Of a DNA stretch of 64,000 nucleotides, positions 26,601 through 34,938 are shown one piece after another; the first letter of the stretch is position 1, and every line of letters starts with the position of its first letter. The stretch is from Lewinellaceae bacterium. Its GTDB lineage: Bacteria > Bacteroidota > Bacteroidia > Chitinophagales > Saprospiraceae. Both the position numbers and the translations under genes were made by a program. Under the pieces are notes generated by a model, which was not told the DNA's origin, did no database searches, and saw nothing but the letters and a program-made list of their open reading frames with translations. The DNA lies in contig JACJXZ010000022.1 in assembly GCA_020636375.1 (NCBI GenBank), forward strand, positions 62,001 to 126,000. The letters are read 5' to 3'.

Positions 26601-27540
26601 AGAAGACGATGATCAAATTTCCTTCTCCGGAAACGCAAATATTGCGATAAATTATCAAGAGACAGGAGAAATTTCACTGATCGGCGCTACCAAAGATTTT
26701 GCTACTTTGCCTTCTGCTTCAGGAGGGGGATACCCTCAATCCATAAACGAAGGTGTTTTCATTGCAACCTTCAATAATAGAAATTTATCTTGGGCGTCTG
26801 GATATGGGTGTTTAACTGCTTCTGCCTCTGCTTTTCCATGGGTAGGAGAAGCCTGTACCTACGACAATAAGGGCAACCTATTCATTTTAGGGCATACGGA
26901 TTGCGGCCCCCAATCATCCTCAGATTTTTGTACTCCGCCTTCCTCTGCTTCTTCCGTTTTCCCGATATGCCCCCCTGCCGGCGGCTCCAGCGCCTTTTTT
27001 AGCCCTGTCTACCGAGGCAATGGAGACGGTTTCATCGCAGCTTTTGACAGCGGCCGCAACCTTGGTTACTCCACTTACTTCGGGGGAAATGGAAATGATG
27101 TGGTTAGGACTGCCCGTTTTGTTGCCGGAAGCAACAGGCTGTATTTTGTCGGGCGGTCCTCCAGCGATGCTTCTTTTCCCTGGATGTTCCCCTCTACGCC
27201 CCCGGAAGTATACAAACAACCCGTGTTGTTTGGTTCTGAAGACGGCTTCATTGCAAGGTTGCGCCTTGGCGATGTAATTAGCCATACCGAAGACAGTGTG
27301 ATTGGGAATACTTCAGTTGCCTTATATCCTAACCCGGCTGGCAACGCCATCCAGGTCAATTTGCCGGATAAGTTCCTTGCTCAGGATGTCCTTTTCCGGA
27401 TATTCGACAGTAAAGGCAGCATCGTCTATGAGGGGGTTTCAAAAAGGCAAAAGGCATTTACAGTTCATACAGCCCACTGGCCTGCCGGCATTTATTTCTT
27501 GACCATCCTTGACGAATCCGTACCTTTTGTAAAACAATAG
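23653..27540 (+). CDS. Large SBBP/beta-propeller surface protein with T9SS sorting domain
   Basis: 1295 residues if started at ATG 23653. Residues about 20-440: beta-propeller-like repeats of the form SGNVYVAGYT and SSGTKQWVTQ. About 455-650: the N-terminal SBBP-associated domain (ISFIENRGQL, AYHNYYLGHIPEGRARVGLY, NNAGVKYYFVVKPGGD). About 675-1200: SBBP repeats (WSTYFGGRNMEIADDIVID, WSTFFGGEDDDQ). About 1215-1295: a type A sorting domain (VALYPNPAGNAIQVNLPD, WPAGIYFLTILDE). The CTD targets it across the outer membrane by T9SS, but this start gives only MLWLNALGAPLRAQ, too short and uncharged for a signal peptide. The proper start, ATG 23603, is out of frame by one C in a C8 run, so secretion may be phase-variable or the gene currently off. 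The tail ends KQ, with no lysine-rich end. Confidence 0.85.
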   Translation: MLWLNALGAPLRAQEKTFYLEEWYATAGQQAEAIDRLVSIADDAANLYVAGSQLNEYGKYDLLLTKYDDTGNEIWSTRFNVPDSTGNVIAGDIALGGSGYVIVTGAVYNGPANNYDALTVKFNSSGTAQWYATYDGAGSFYDGGVHIYIDASDNVYIAGGTASVSSLMDMLCVKYNSSGAQNWAQTVDGFGLYDVGSLLLPQESGELLLAGAVQKSTTAWAVGSIYLNATSGSLSSSLSAADSVALEEVAALAADGSGNIYAAGYSSAGGNGKDFVTLKLETSSSVSLDWAVAYDGADHGDDVPKGIAFDGSGNVYVAGYTTTPAGRDLLAIKYNSSGTKQWVTQLDGAARQDDEARAVAVDGNGDLVAAGYVTQNGSRDYYTAILNSSDGSAAWDATFNGLANKDDEASQVQVGGNGNITVLGKNQTEEPEAATYTAVRYVKKNILLPPDEEAASTAISFIENRGQLTDSSGTAVEEVRFYNASAFPATYFQHGRISFVAAAIDTAAETPDTLHRVDLTFKSGKNDARVFGLSRRQAYHNYYLGHIPEGRARVGLYERVVQTDIYNKIDLVAYSNNAGVKYYFVVKPGGDPEDIQLKFDGQNGLAATEIGGVEVETSAGTFELPPPRAYQVNAEGERVEVEWEPEYEIEGDSLVRFVEIGEYDEEEHLVIEVGKAEKPIIDAEDDWVTHFGGGQGFVEDLYSLDVDEAENLYVTGFTSNLNFPLVDGSLIVTAGNLGFVDGLIAKFNSAAVLQYLTFFGGANDEISRDITITGKRAIAVGDTRSNNFPVTSGSGDANGIDGFIVSLNPDDGELADAVIIGGANDDFFRSIDYHSDKTLIIGNSRSTDFPTENLGGAYNQSSNLSVDLPGGDDRDAVILQIEDATLNLTWSTYFGGRNMEIADDIVIDESNGHFYIAGITNTSFYSSVDCAPPTADKWFPSCQPSGSSRFAFANGSPILDAPDVFLAEFDDENALVWSTFFGGEDDDQISFSGNANIAINYQETGEISLIGATKDFATLPSASGGGYPQSINEGVFIATFNNRNLSWASGYGCLTASASAFPWVGEACTYDNKGNLFILGHTDCGPQSSSDFCTPPSSASSVFPICPPAGGSSAFFSPVYRGNGDGFIAAFDSGRNLGYSTYFGGNGNDVVRTARFVAGSNRLYFVGRSSSDASFPWMFPSTPPEVYKQPVLFGSEDGFIARLRLGDVISHTEDSVIGNTSVALYPNPAGNAIQVNLPDKFLAQDVLFRIFDSKGSIVYEGVSKRQKAFTVHTAHWPAGIYFLTILDESVPFVKQ

Positions 27541-27554
27541 AATTTCTTTGCTGA

Positions 27555-27595
27555 GAATTGAGGGGCTTTCCAGGAAGGAAAGCCCCTTTCAATTC
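27555..27595 (+). terminator. Terminator after the SBBP gene
   Basis: GAATTGAGGGGCTTTCC (27555-27571) pairs with GGAAAGCCCCTTTCAATTC (27577-27595), with a small bulge, 15 bp after the stop. No long T-run follows. Confidence 0.7.
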
Positions 27596-27606
27596 CTTAA
27601 AATATT

Positions 27607-28653
27607 ATGATCATGAAAAATGTTTTTCCCCTATTTCTTTTTATGGCTTTCTTTTTTTCTTCTTTTTCTTTTCAAGCTCAGCGCATCTGGTCTGCTGAAA
27701 TGTTTAAAGAAGTAGTTGACCAAAATGTAAGGGTCGAAGTGAAGATATACAGAGCAGGAGACTCCAAATTGAGCATCAAATTCAATTGGGGCGATGGCAA
27801 TGAGGAAGTCCTAAGTTTATCTGGCACTCAAATGCATTCTTCCGGTTTTAGGCGAGATACTTATCTAGCTAACCATCTTTATGAAGAGCCCGGCTTTTAT
27901 GAATTGAGCTGTATAGACAGCTTTTTGGTTGAGAATGTCGTAAATATTGAAGACTCCGGGAATAAAGTGCTTAAACTGAAAGACTCTTTAAATGTATTTC
28001 CTGAAGGCCATCCTTTCGCCAGAAATGAAGCTCCTTCTTTTGCAGGGCATCCATTTGGGCATAACATTCAATCTGACAACGGATTAATAAATGTTATTTA
28101 CTCCTACCATTCCGAAGTCTTTTCCGGCGCTGAAGATTACCGGGAAGAGATTGCCCCGTTCCCGGCAGAAGGATACAGCACGCCTGCCCATACCAATGCT
28201 TTTTTTATGGATGAAAATGTAATGGTATGGGACCGGCCCGTCGAGCCGGGCATCTATGCTGTCTGCGTCAAAGTCAGAGAGTTTCGAAGAGGCTACAACA
28301 ACCCGGAGGATTCTGTCTTTATGAGTACTGCTCACCGCGCCATGATGATCGACATTGACGAATCCATGCTGGTCTCTGCTGCCCCTCCTTTTATAGATGG
28401 CATCCTAAGCATTTTTCCCAACCCCGTATCAGAGGTAGTGTATGTGCACTTCGATGCCCGTTTCGCCCCTCAGGCAGACGTGCAGATTTACGACATGTTC
28501 GGCAGGAAGGCCTATTCCGGTACGCTGGATGGGGCCGGGTCGGGCAGGAGGCTGGCGATTCCTGTAGCCGGCTGGCCGCCGGGCATGTATGTGGCAGAAG
28601 TTCGCTCCGGAGAGCAGGTAAGCACCCGGAAGTTTGTAGTAAGGACAAGGTGA
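27607..28653 (+). CDS. Secreted protein of unknown function with T9SS sorting domain
   Basis: 348 residues; the start may be ATG 27607 or 27613. A signal peptide (MKNVFPLFLFMAFFFSSFSF, cleaved after QAQ) is followed by a beta-rich domain with FNWGDGNEEVLSLSG, a PKD-like WGDG turn, and a type A sorting domain at about 270-348 (LSIFPNPVSEVVYVHF, AGWPPGMYVAEVRSGEQVS, RKFVVRT). The central 110-265 region is not recognised. Known: such CTDs direct export and often attachment to surface lipid. It follows the SBBP gene with a terminator between, so it is separately expressed. Base composition of the first two-thirds is AT-richer than flanking genes. Confidence 0.85.
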   Translation: MIMKNVFPLFLFMAFFFSSFSFQAQRIWSAEMFKEVVDQNVRVEVKIYRAGDSKLSIKFNWGDGNEEVLSLSGTQMHSSGFRRDTYLANHLYEEPGFYELSCIDSFLVENVVNIEDSGNKVLKLKDSLNVFPEGHPFARNEAPSFAGHPFGHNIQSDNGLINVIYSYHSEVFSGAEDYREEIAPFPAEGYSTPAHTNAFFMDENVMVWDRPVEPGIYAVCVKVREFRRGYNNPEDSVFMSTAHRAMMIDIDESMLVSAAPPFIDGILSIFPNPVSEVVYVHFDARFAPQADVQIYDMFGRKAYSGTLDGAGSGRRLAIPVAGWPPGMYVAEVRSGEQVSTRKFVVRTR

Positions 28654-28800
28654 CAGAACCGGGAGCAGTTGGAGCTGAGCCCCCAACTTCAGCCACATCA
28701 GGTAGACATCTCCTCCTGGCCGCCGGGCGTGTACTTCCTGCGCCTGCAGGCGGGCGGGCGACAGGAAGTGCGGCGGTTCGTCAAGACAGGGACAGGATAG
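28654..28800 (+). pseudogene. Orphan fragment of a T9SS sorting domain
   Basis: Directly after the stop of the previous gene, a frame reads REQLELSPQLQPHQVDISS, WPPGVYFLRLQAGGRQEVR, RFVKTGTG and stop. It closely matches the last 48 residues of the protein ending at 36381 (REQLKLSPQLQQHQ, WPPGVYFLFLRAGERQAVR, RFVKKGTG). It has no start or body of its own and is the residue of a deleted cargo gene or of CTD recombination. Confidence 0.8.
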
Positions 28801-28939
28801 CAAGATTAACAGGATATTTGGCAGAGTTGCCTGCCAGGGCGGCAGTAGCCAATCTGTCGGAACAACCCCGATCTGCAGGCAGAGCAGAAGCCCATTTAGC
28901 CACCTCCCCCCTTCGGGGCTACGAGTTGTACATATCTTA

Positions 28940-30585
28940 CTAGACTTTGGACGTGCGGCGTTGGGGGAAATTTTTTTTCCATCCTTTCGCCGCCCGCCCT
29001 GTTAAAAAAAGAGCCGTTCAGGCTCGCTTTTTCTTTGCCTTTTTACCCTTCCACACGACTTTATGGCGTTCTCTCTTGTCCTGAATGTCTCCTTCTTTGC
29101 GCCCTCGGCTTTTTATTTGCAGTTTTGGGAGGAAGGGCTCCTGCTCAAAACTCAAAATAATAGATTCCATTTGCCGCTGCACCTCGGAGGGAGATACTGG
29201 CAAGCCATATTCAACGCGCTTTTTGTAACGCTTGTCGTACTTCTGCCATTTGTTCGAAGAAGGTTTCGCCTGCGCTTCGTCTTTGGCTACCCAAAGTAGC
29301 CAGTATAAAAGGCTTACTATCTCCATCCAATTATCCAAGCGCTCCACGTCCGGCGTCTGGAAGCTATCCATCAGCAAGTTTTGTTTGCCAAACCGGAGGA
29401 AGCGCTTCTATATCAAAGCGCTGGCGATAAAGACCAGTATATTTCTTCGAGGGTTAATTCTCCTACCTGTTGCTGCCCCATACGCCCAGCCACATGCGCC
29501 TCTTGAATATAGGCTCCTTTGTCTGGGCATCCATCAAACGCACGCTTACCAGCCGAAAGGGCTTATCTTTCATATTCATACCTCGTTTGGTACGGATCAT
29601 CATATTGTCCCAGGCTTGCACTTGTACCAGCACCCGCCGCCCATTAGACAAAGCCACTCAAAGGTGCCCCTCCTCATCCGGCGGCAATTCCCACTGCTCA
29701 GCCTCTGAGAGCTTGTACTTTTCTCCATACACTGCATTAGCTCCCCGCTGATCGGGTTGTTAGCCCTTCTTTGCTCCTGCTCCCCGATACTGAGGGCTTT
29801 CCATACCGCCCGGTTGTTGGTTAAGCGGATGGTGTTCACTAAATGGGGCTGCTCATACAGCGGGGCGATATATTCGGGCGAACCGTAGTAACGATCTGAT
29901 GCATTGACGGTCAAGTGTGCGCCAAAAGGCAATTCCTTATTGTCCACTAAATCCTTGACTTGCCGAGCAGCGAATGTATGCCCTTGGCTGGCTATGCCCT
30001 GTAAGCGGATACTCAGCGGAAGGTTCCATGGCGCCTCAGCTACCCCATATATAACAAACCGCCGCGCTGCCAAGCCAACCACTGATATGCTATAGCCAAT
30101 ATCCACTGGTACCGGTTTCCCTTTACCCGGTTATTAGCCACATACACGTGGGAACGATCAGGAAGCGTTGGCGAATGAGGTAAACATATCAATGAACTGC
30201 CGTCTGTGTTGAGCAAGTAAAACTTTTCAAACGGTTTAGCCATATAACCGCTTTTCAACGATAAGAGCTTTTGCTCCAACTCTAAATGGGCACGCTGCTT
30301 TTCCTCTTCTGGATAATGGGCGCCTTCATGCAGGCAGTTTATTGCATCCGCTATGCTACTGTATTGATAATGATAGCAGCGGCTTAGGCTAACTGCCGTA
30401 ACTGACCGGGCAGATTGCTGGCTAGCTAGGCCCATCACTAAGTTGGCCAAAGCTTTGCTTTTTCCAACCTCCAGTTGTAATATTGAGTGGCAGAACGACT
30501 CGGTGGCTTTGTTTTTTCGCACAATCCAAAGTTCCGATGTTGTTCTGTCTTTTCAAAATCTACCCCTAGCACGTCCAAAGTCTAG
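28940..30585 (-). mobile_element. IS4-family insertion sequence (decayed)
   Basis: 17-bp terminal inverted repeats CTAGACTTTGGACGTGC at 28940-28956 and its complement at 30569-30585. A perfect 10-bp target duplication, ACATATCTTA, flanks it at 28930-28939 and 30586-30595. The 1646-bp length, 10-bp duplication and Y-x2-R-x3-E-x6-K signature place it in the IS4 family. Confidence 0.92.
29018..30522 (-). pseudogene. Frameshifted IS4-family transposase
   Basis: Read from 30522 downward, one transposase is spread over at least four frames. Segment 30522-30106: ESFCHSILQLEVGKSKALAN and first Asp in LNTDGSSL. Segment 30106-29660: LTVNASDRYYGSPEYI with the second Asp. Segment 29657-29463: VQAWDNMMIRTKRGMNMKDK and MWLGVWG. 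Segment after 29435: YRQRFDIE, one extra base, then RFLRFGKQ, LLMDSFQTPDVERLDNW. The split segment YRQRFDIE/RFLRFGK has the IS4 Y-R-E-K spacing once the extra base is removed. Breaks near 30100, 29655, 29455 and 29410 rule out a functional enzyme unless sequencing indels are responsible. The transposase would be about 500 residues. Confidence 0.85.
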
Positions 30586-30592
30586 ACATATC

Positions 30593-30810
30593 TTAGGGAT
30601 CACGCAATAATAAGTTACCCAAAATAGAGGAAGTTATTTTGTGTGCTGGCAAGGCGCCAAACGTAGGCATAGCCCAGCTACGGCGAGGCTTGGCAACAGT
30701 CTACCCCGTACACTGCCTGCCCCGCACACAAAGTGTCGGGGGAGTGTCGGGGCCGCCAGCGCGCAAAAGAACGACTATAGATGGGTAAGTTATTGTTGCG
30801 CGATCCCTTA
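30593..30810. mobile_element. MITE-like element, 29-bp inverted ends, abutting the IS
   Basis: Ends 30593-30621 and 30782-30810 are inverted repeats of 29 bp with about four mismatches (TAGGGATC, AATAA, CTTACCCA). The 218-bp interior has GTGTGCTGGCAAGGCGCC, like the core of the 23364 element, plus a short inner hairpin at CCCCGCACAC/GTGTCGGGG. No coding frame. The left end overlaps the IS target duplication, so the IS landed on its edge. Confidence 0.75.
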
Positions 30811-30848
30811 GTGTTTTTGTGTCTTCGTGGCTAAAAAGCGGAGGGCTG

Positions 30849-33402
30849 CTAAATAGTTACGGAAATTTTAAGTTCTTATACCCCATCGCTATTGACATTG
30901 TTGCCCAATAGGCGTATATTACAGCCATTGTCTTTCTATCCTTTCCCAAACGCGCACAAACCAAACAAACACTTACCGTAAATGTGGCACATAGCACCCC
31001 GGCTGTAACCACCAACCGCCGGGGAGGTCGGGTTATTGCCCCGGGGAACTCAGTAACCAACAACCCCGGCCGGCCCACGTGCAGCAAAATAAGGCACGAG
31101 GAAAGAATAAAGTGTTCAATTATGGGGCAGTAATTTTTGTGCCAGGCAAGGCGCGAAGAATGAGGATAGCCAAAGCTACCCGAGTGATGAGCAACGCAGC
31201 ATGGCGCAAAAAGGGCAAGCCAGAATGGACAGTTTATTCTTTCGTCGTGCCTAACCATTTGTCAACCCCTCCGGCTTCCGGCAGGTCACAAATCGAAACC
31301 CTATTTTTTATCATAATCCTGACGCCATGAAAGTATTTTATTTCACCCCCCCGATTACGCGCAATAATATTTGCCATGCTGTGGCTTAACGCGCTGGGCG
31401 CGCCGCTTCGCGCCCAGGAAAAACCTTTTACCTCGAAGAATGGTACGCTACTACTGCGTTACCAGCAGTACTGAGGGCTATTGACAGGCTTGTCAGCATT
31501 GCCGACGACGCGGCGAACCTCTACGTGGCGGGCAGCCAGCTCAACGAATACGGGAAATACGACTTGCTTTTGACGAAGTACGACGACACCGGCAACGAGA
31601 TTTGGTCCACCAGGTTTAACGTGCCCGACAGCACGGGCAACGTAATCGCCGGGGACATCGCCCTCGGCGGTTCGGGTTATGTCATCGTCACCGGCACGGT
31701 GTACAACGGCCCGGCCAACAACTATGACGCCCTCACGGTCAAATTTAATTCCAGCGGCATAGAGCAGTGGTATGCTACCTACGACGGGGCCGGCTCCTTC
31801 TACGACGGCGGCGCCCACATTTACATCGACGCCAGCGACAACGTTTACATCGCCGGCGGCACGGCAAGCCTGTCCAGCTTGATGGACATGTTGTGCGTCA
31901 AATACAACAGCTCGGGCGCCCAGAACTGGGCGCAAACCGTAGACGGCTTCGGCCTCTACGACGTAGGGAGCCTTTTGCTGCCGCAGGAAAGCGGCGAGCT
32001 GCTCCTGGCGGGGGCAGTGCAGAAAAGCACTACGGCCTGGGCGGTGGGCAGCATCTACCTCAACGCGACATCCGGCTCTTTGTCTTCCAGCCTGAGCGCT
32101 ACGGATTCCGTTGCCCTGGAAGAAGTTACCGCCCTGGCGGCGGACGGGAGCGGTAATATCTACGCCGCAGGCTACAGCAGCGCCGGCGGCAACGGCAAAG
32201 ATTTCGTAACCCTCAAGCTTGAAACCGACTCCTCTGTCAGCCTGGATTGGGCGGTGGCCTACGACGGCGCTGATCACGGGGACGACGTGCCCAAAGGCAT
32301 CGCCTTCGACGGCAGCGGCAACGTTTATGTGGCAGGCTACACCAATACGCCCGCCGGCAGGGACTTCCTGGCAATAAAATACAATTCCAGCGGCGCCAAA
32401 CAGTGGGCAGCCCAGCTCGACGGCGCGGCCAGGCAGGACGACGAGGCCAGGGCGGTGGCTGTAGACGGAAACGGCGACCTCGTTGCCGCCGGCTACGTTA
32501 CCCAAAACGGCAGCCGGGATTACTACACTGCCATCCTGAACTCCAGCGACGGCAGCGCCGCCTGGGACGCCACCTTTAACGGCCTGGCCAATAAGGACGA
32601 CGAGGCCAGCCAAGTACAAGTGGACGGCCTGGGCAACATCACCGTATTGGGCAAGAACCAGACGGCCGAGCCGGAGGTGACGGCTTATACTACGGTACGG
32701 TATGTGAAAAAGAATATCCTGTTCCCACCGGACGAGGAAGCGGCCTCCACGGCCATTTCCTTCATCGAAAACCGGGGGCAGCTCACGGACAGCTCCGGCA
32801 CAGCGGTAGAAGATGTGCGCTTTTACAATACCTCCGCCTTCCCAGCCACCTATTTCCAGCACGGCAGGATAAGTTTCGTCACTACTGCAATAGACACTTC
32901 CGCCGAAACGCCGGACACCCTGCACCGCGTGGATATGACGTTCAAAAACGGCAAGAACGACGCACGGGTATTCGGCTTGTCCCGGCGCCAAGCCTACCAC
33001 AACTACTACCTGGGCCACATCCCGGAGGGCCGGGCCCGGGTAGGCCTCTACGAGCGGGTGGTGCAAACGGACATTTACAACAAAATCGACCTGGTAGCCT
33101 ATTCCAACAATGCCGGGGTGAAGTACTACTTCGTCGTCAAGCCCGGAGGGGACCCGGAAGACATCCAGCTCAAGTTTGACGGGGAGAGCGGCTTAGCGGC
33201 AACGGAAACGGGAGGAGTGGAAATAGAAACTTCGGTGGGCACATTCGATCTGCCGCCTCCCAAGGCTTACCAGGTGAGTGTGGAAGGGGGAAGAATGGCG
33301 GTAGAGTGGCAACCGGAGTACGAGATAGAGGGGGATTCGCTGGTGCGTTTTGTAGGGATAGATGAGTATGACGAGGAGAAGCACTTGGTGATTGAGGTGG
33401 GG
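30849..33402. repeat. 2.55 kb direct duplication, copy B
   Basis: Partner of 23123-25674, 7.7 kb downstream, same orientation. It lacks one T after CTAAATAGTTAC, one C in the poly-C run and one A in the A run near 31419, and differs locally at 31451-31472. The 30523-31326 stretch before its gene otherwise holds the IS end, the MITE-like element and a half copy of the GTGTCTTCGTGGC repeat. Confidence 0.93.
31089..31255. mobile_element. MITE-like element, 26-bp inverted ends (copy B)
   Basis: Same as 23364-23530, carried along in the duplication; ends at 31089-31114 and 31230-31255. Confidence 0.75.
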
Positions 33403-34865
33403 CGGCAGGAAGATACAAATAATAATGCCCCGGCAATATGGAGTACATACTATGGAGGTTCTTCTTTCCTGGATATCATCAACAATTTTGCGGTAGATGC
33501 TTCCGGAAATTCCTTGGCCTGTGGCATGACGTTGCGCCAAATGGCAATGTGCTAATTGGCGGTTATATAGACCCCGTAGACATATACACCACTTTTCCGG
33601 CTACAGCCAGCGGCAATGCTCATTCAGAAACCGAGGGCTCAAATTTCGTAGCGGAATTCAATCCCTCCGGGGAGGTCGTTTGGGCAACCTTGTTTAGTTC
33701 TTCGGGCGAAGAAAACCGGATATTTGACATGGCGGCGGATGGCAGTGAGTTCTATGTCACAGGCAGCGTTTCCGGAAACGCCCCAGGGGTTTTTGAAATA
33801 AAGAACTCAGGAGGGGTAACCATTCAGAGCAGCTATGGAGGCGGCAGCTCCGACGCTTTCGCCGCTAAATTTACAGACGAGCGGGAGCTGTACTGGTCTA
33901 CCTATTTGGGCGGCACCGGTTATGACGCCGGCATTTCAGTTGAAGCCGACGGGCTGGGGCAAGTATATGTAGTGGGCAACACCCAAAGCGGCAACGGATC
34001 TTTTCCAGTCCTGGCGCCTGTTGGGGGCTCAAGCATATTTGACAATACTTTAAATGGCAACCAGGATCTTTTTGTCGCTAAGTTTTCGAGCGTTGGAGAA
34101 ATGGAGTGGAACACTTTTTTTGGTGGCGATGGAGAAGAAACCCAATTTGACGAAGGTTATTCGGTGACTGGGCTTCGAATAGGGGGGGAAAGCATCGACG
34201 TAGACGTTTGTGGCAACTTATATGTAACCGGCAGGACTAATAGCGAAGATTTGGGTGTGCAAAATGTCAGTGGCTTCCCATTCTACTATGCAGCTATCAA
34301 CCAAAGTGACAATAACACGTCAGCTGATGCTTTTATCCTGGTTGTAGACGGCAGCCTTGAACAAAAATACCTTTCTTATTGGGGGGGCGGCAGGTTCGAA
34401 ACGCCGCTGGGATTCAGGTTGTTGGGCGAAGATTATGTCATCTTTGGCGGAGAAAGCAGCAGCGCCTCCAATGATGGCCCTACAATACCGCTGGGAACCA
34501 TATCAGTGAATTCTTATTTTCAAGGTGACGTAAACAATAATACCGATGCCTTTATCAGCCAGGTGCCGCTGCCGGAATTTATTAGCTGTACGGTCAATAC
34601 TCACGAAAGGCCGGATTTTCAACAAGACCTTCTGGTATACCCAAACCCCACAGCGGGAAAAATATTCATCAGGACTTCCCCACCCAACCAACGCCTCAGA
34701 TTTTCCCTTTATGATGGGTTGGGCCGCAGGCTCCTTGCCAGGAGCATTTCCCGAACTGTAGATGGATTGTTGGCCATTGACCTCAACAGGTATGCGGCCG
34801 GGGTGTATTTCCTTCGCTTTGAAGGTCCCGGCCTTTCTCGAGAGTTTAAAATTCTTAAGCATTAG
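31327..34865 (+). pseudogene. Broken paralogue of the SBBP/T9SS surface protein
   Basis: ATG 31327 opens the same signal peptide as copy A but a run of seven C (31346-31352) shifts it into a stop; an A-run of five rather than six at 31419 shifts it again. The original frame resumes near 31430 and stays open to 33555 (first usable start GTG 31525). Residues correspond to the propeller and ISFIENRGQL domain of copy A, nearly identical. After 33402 the sequence is unrelated to copy A. A third break near 33530 (SGNSLACG then DVAPNGNVLIGG) moves to the frame open to 34865, which carries SBBP repeats (YWSTYLGGTGYDAGISVE) and a sorting domain (DLLVYPNPTAGKIFIRT, YAAGVYFLRF). It would have been about 1180 residues. 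Translation could still yield a 676-residue leaderless product. Confidence 0.82.
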
Positions 34866-34938
34866 CTATTTCATCTGGCATGTACTTCTCTTTCGTGCTC
34901 CTCTGCATGGAAAAGAAGTATTGTATAAATCTGCAGTA

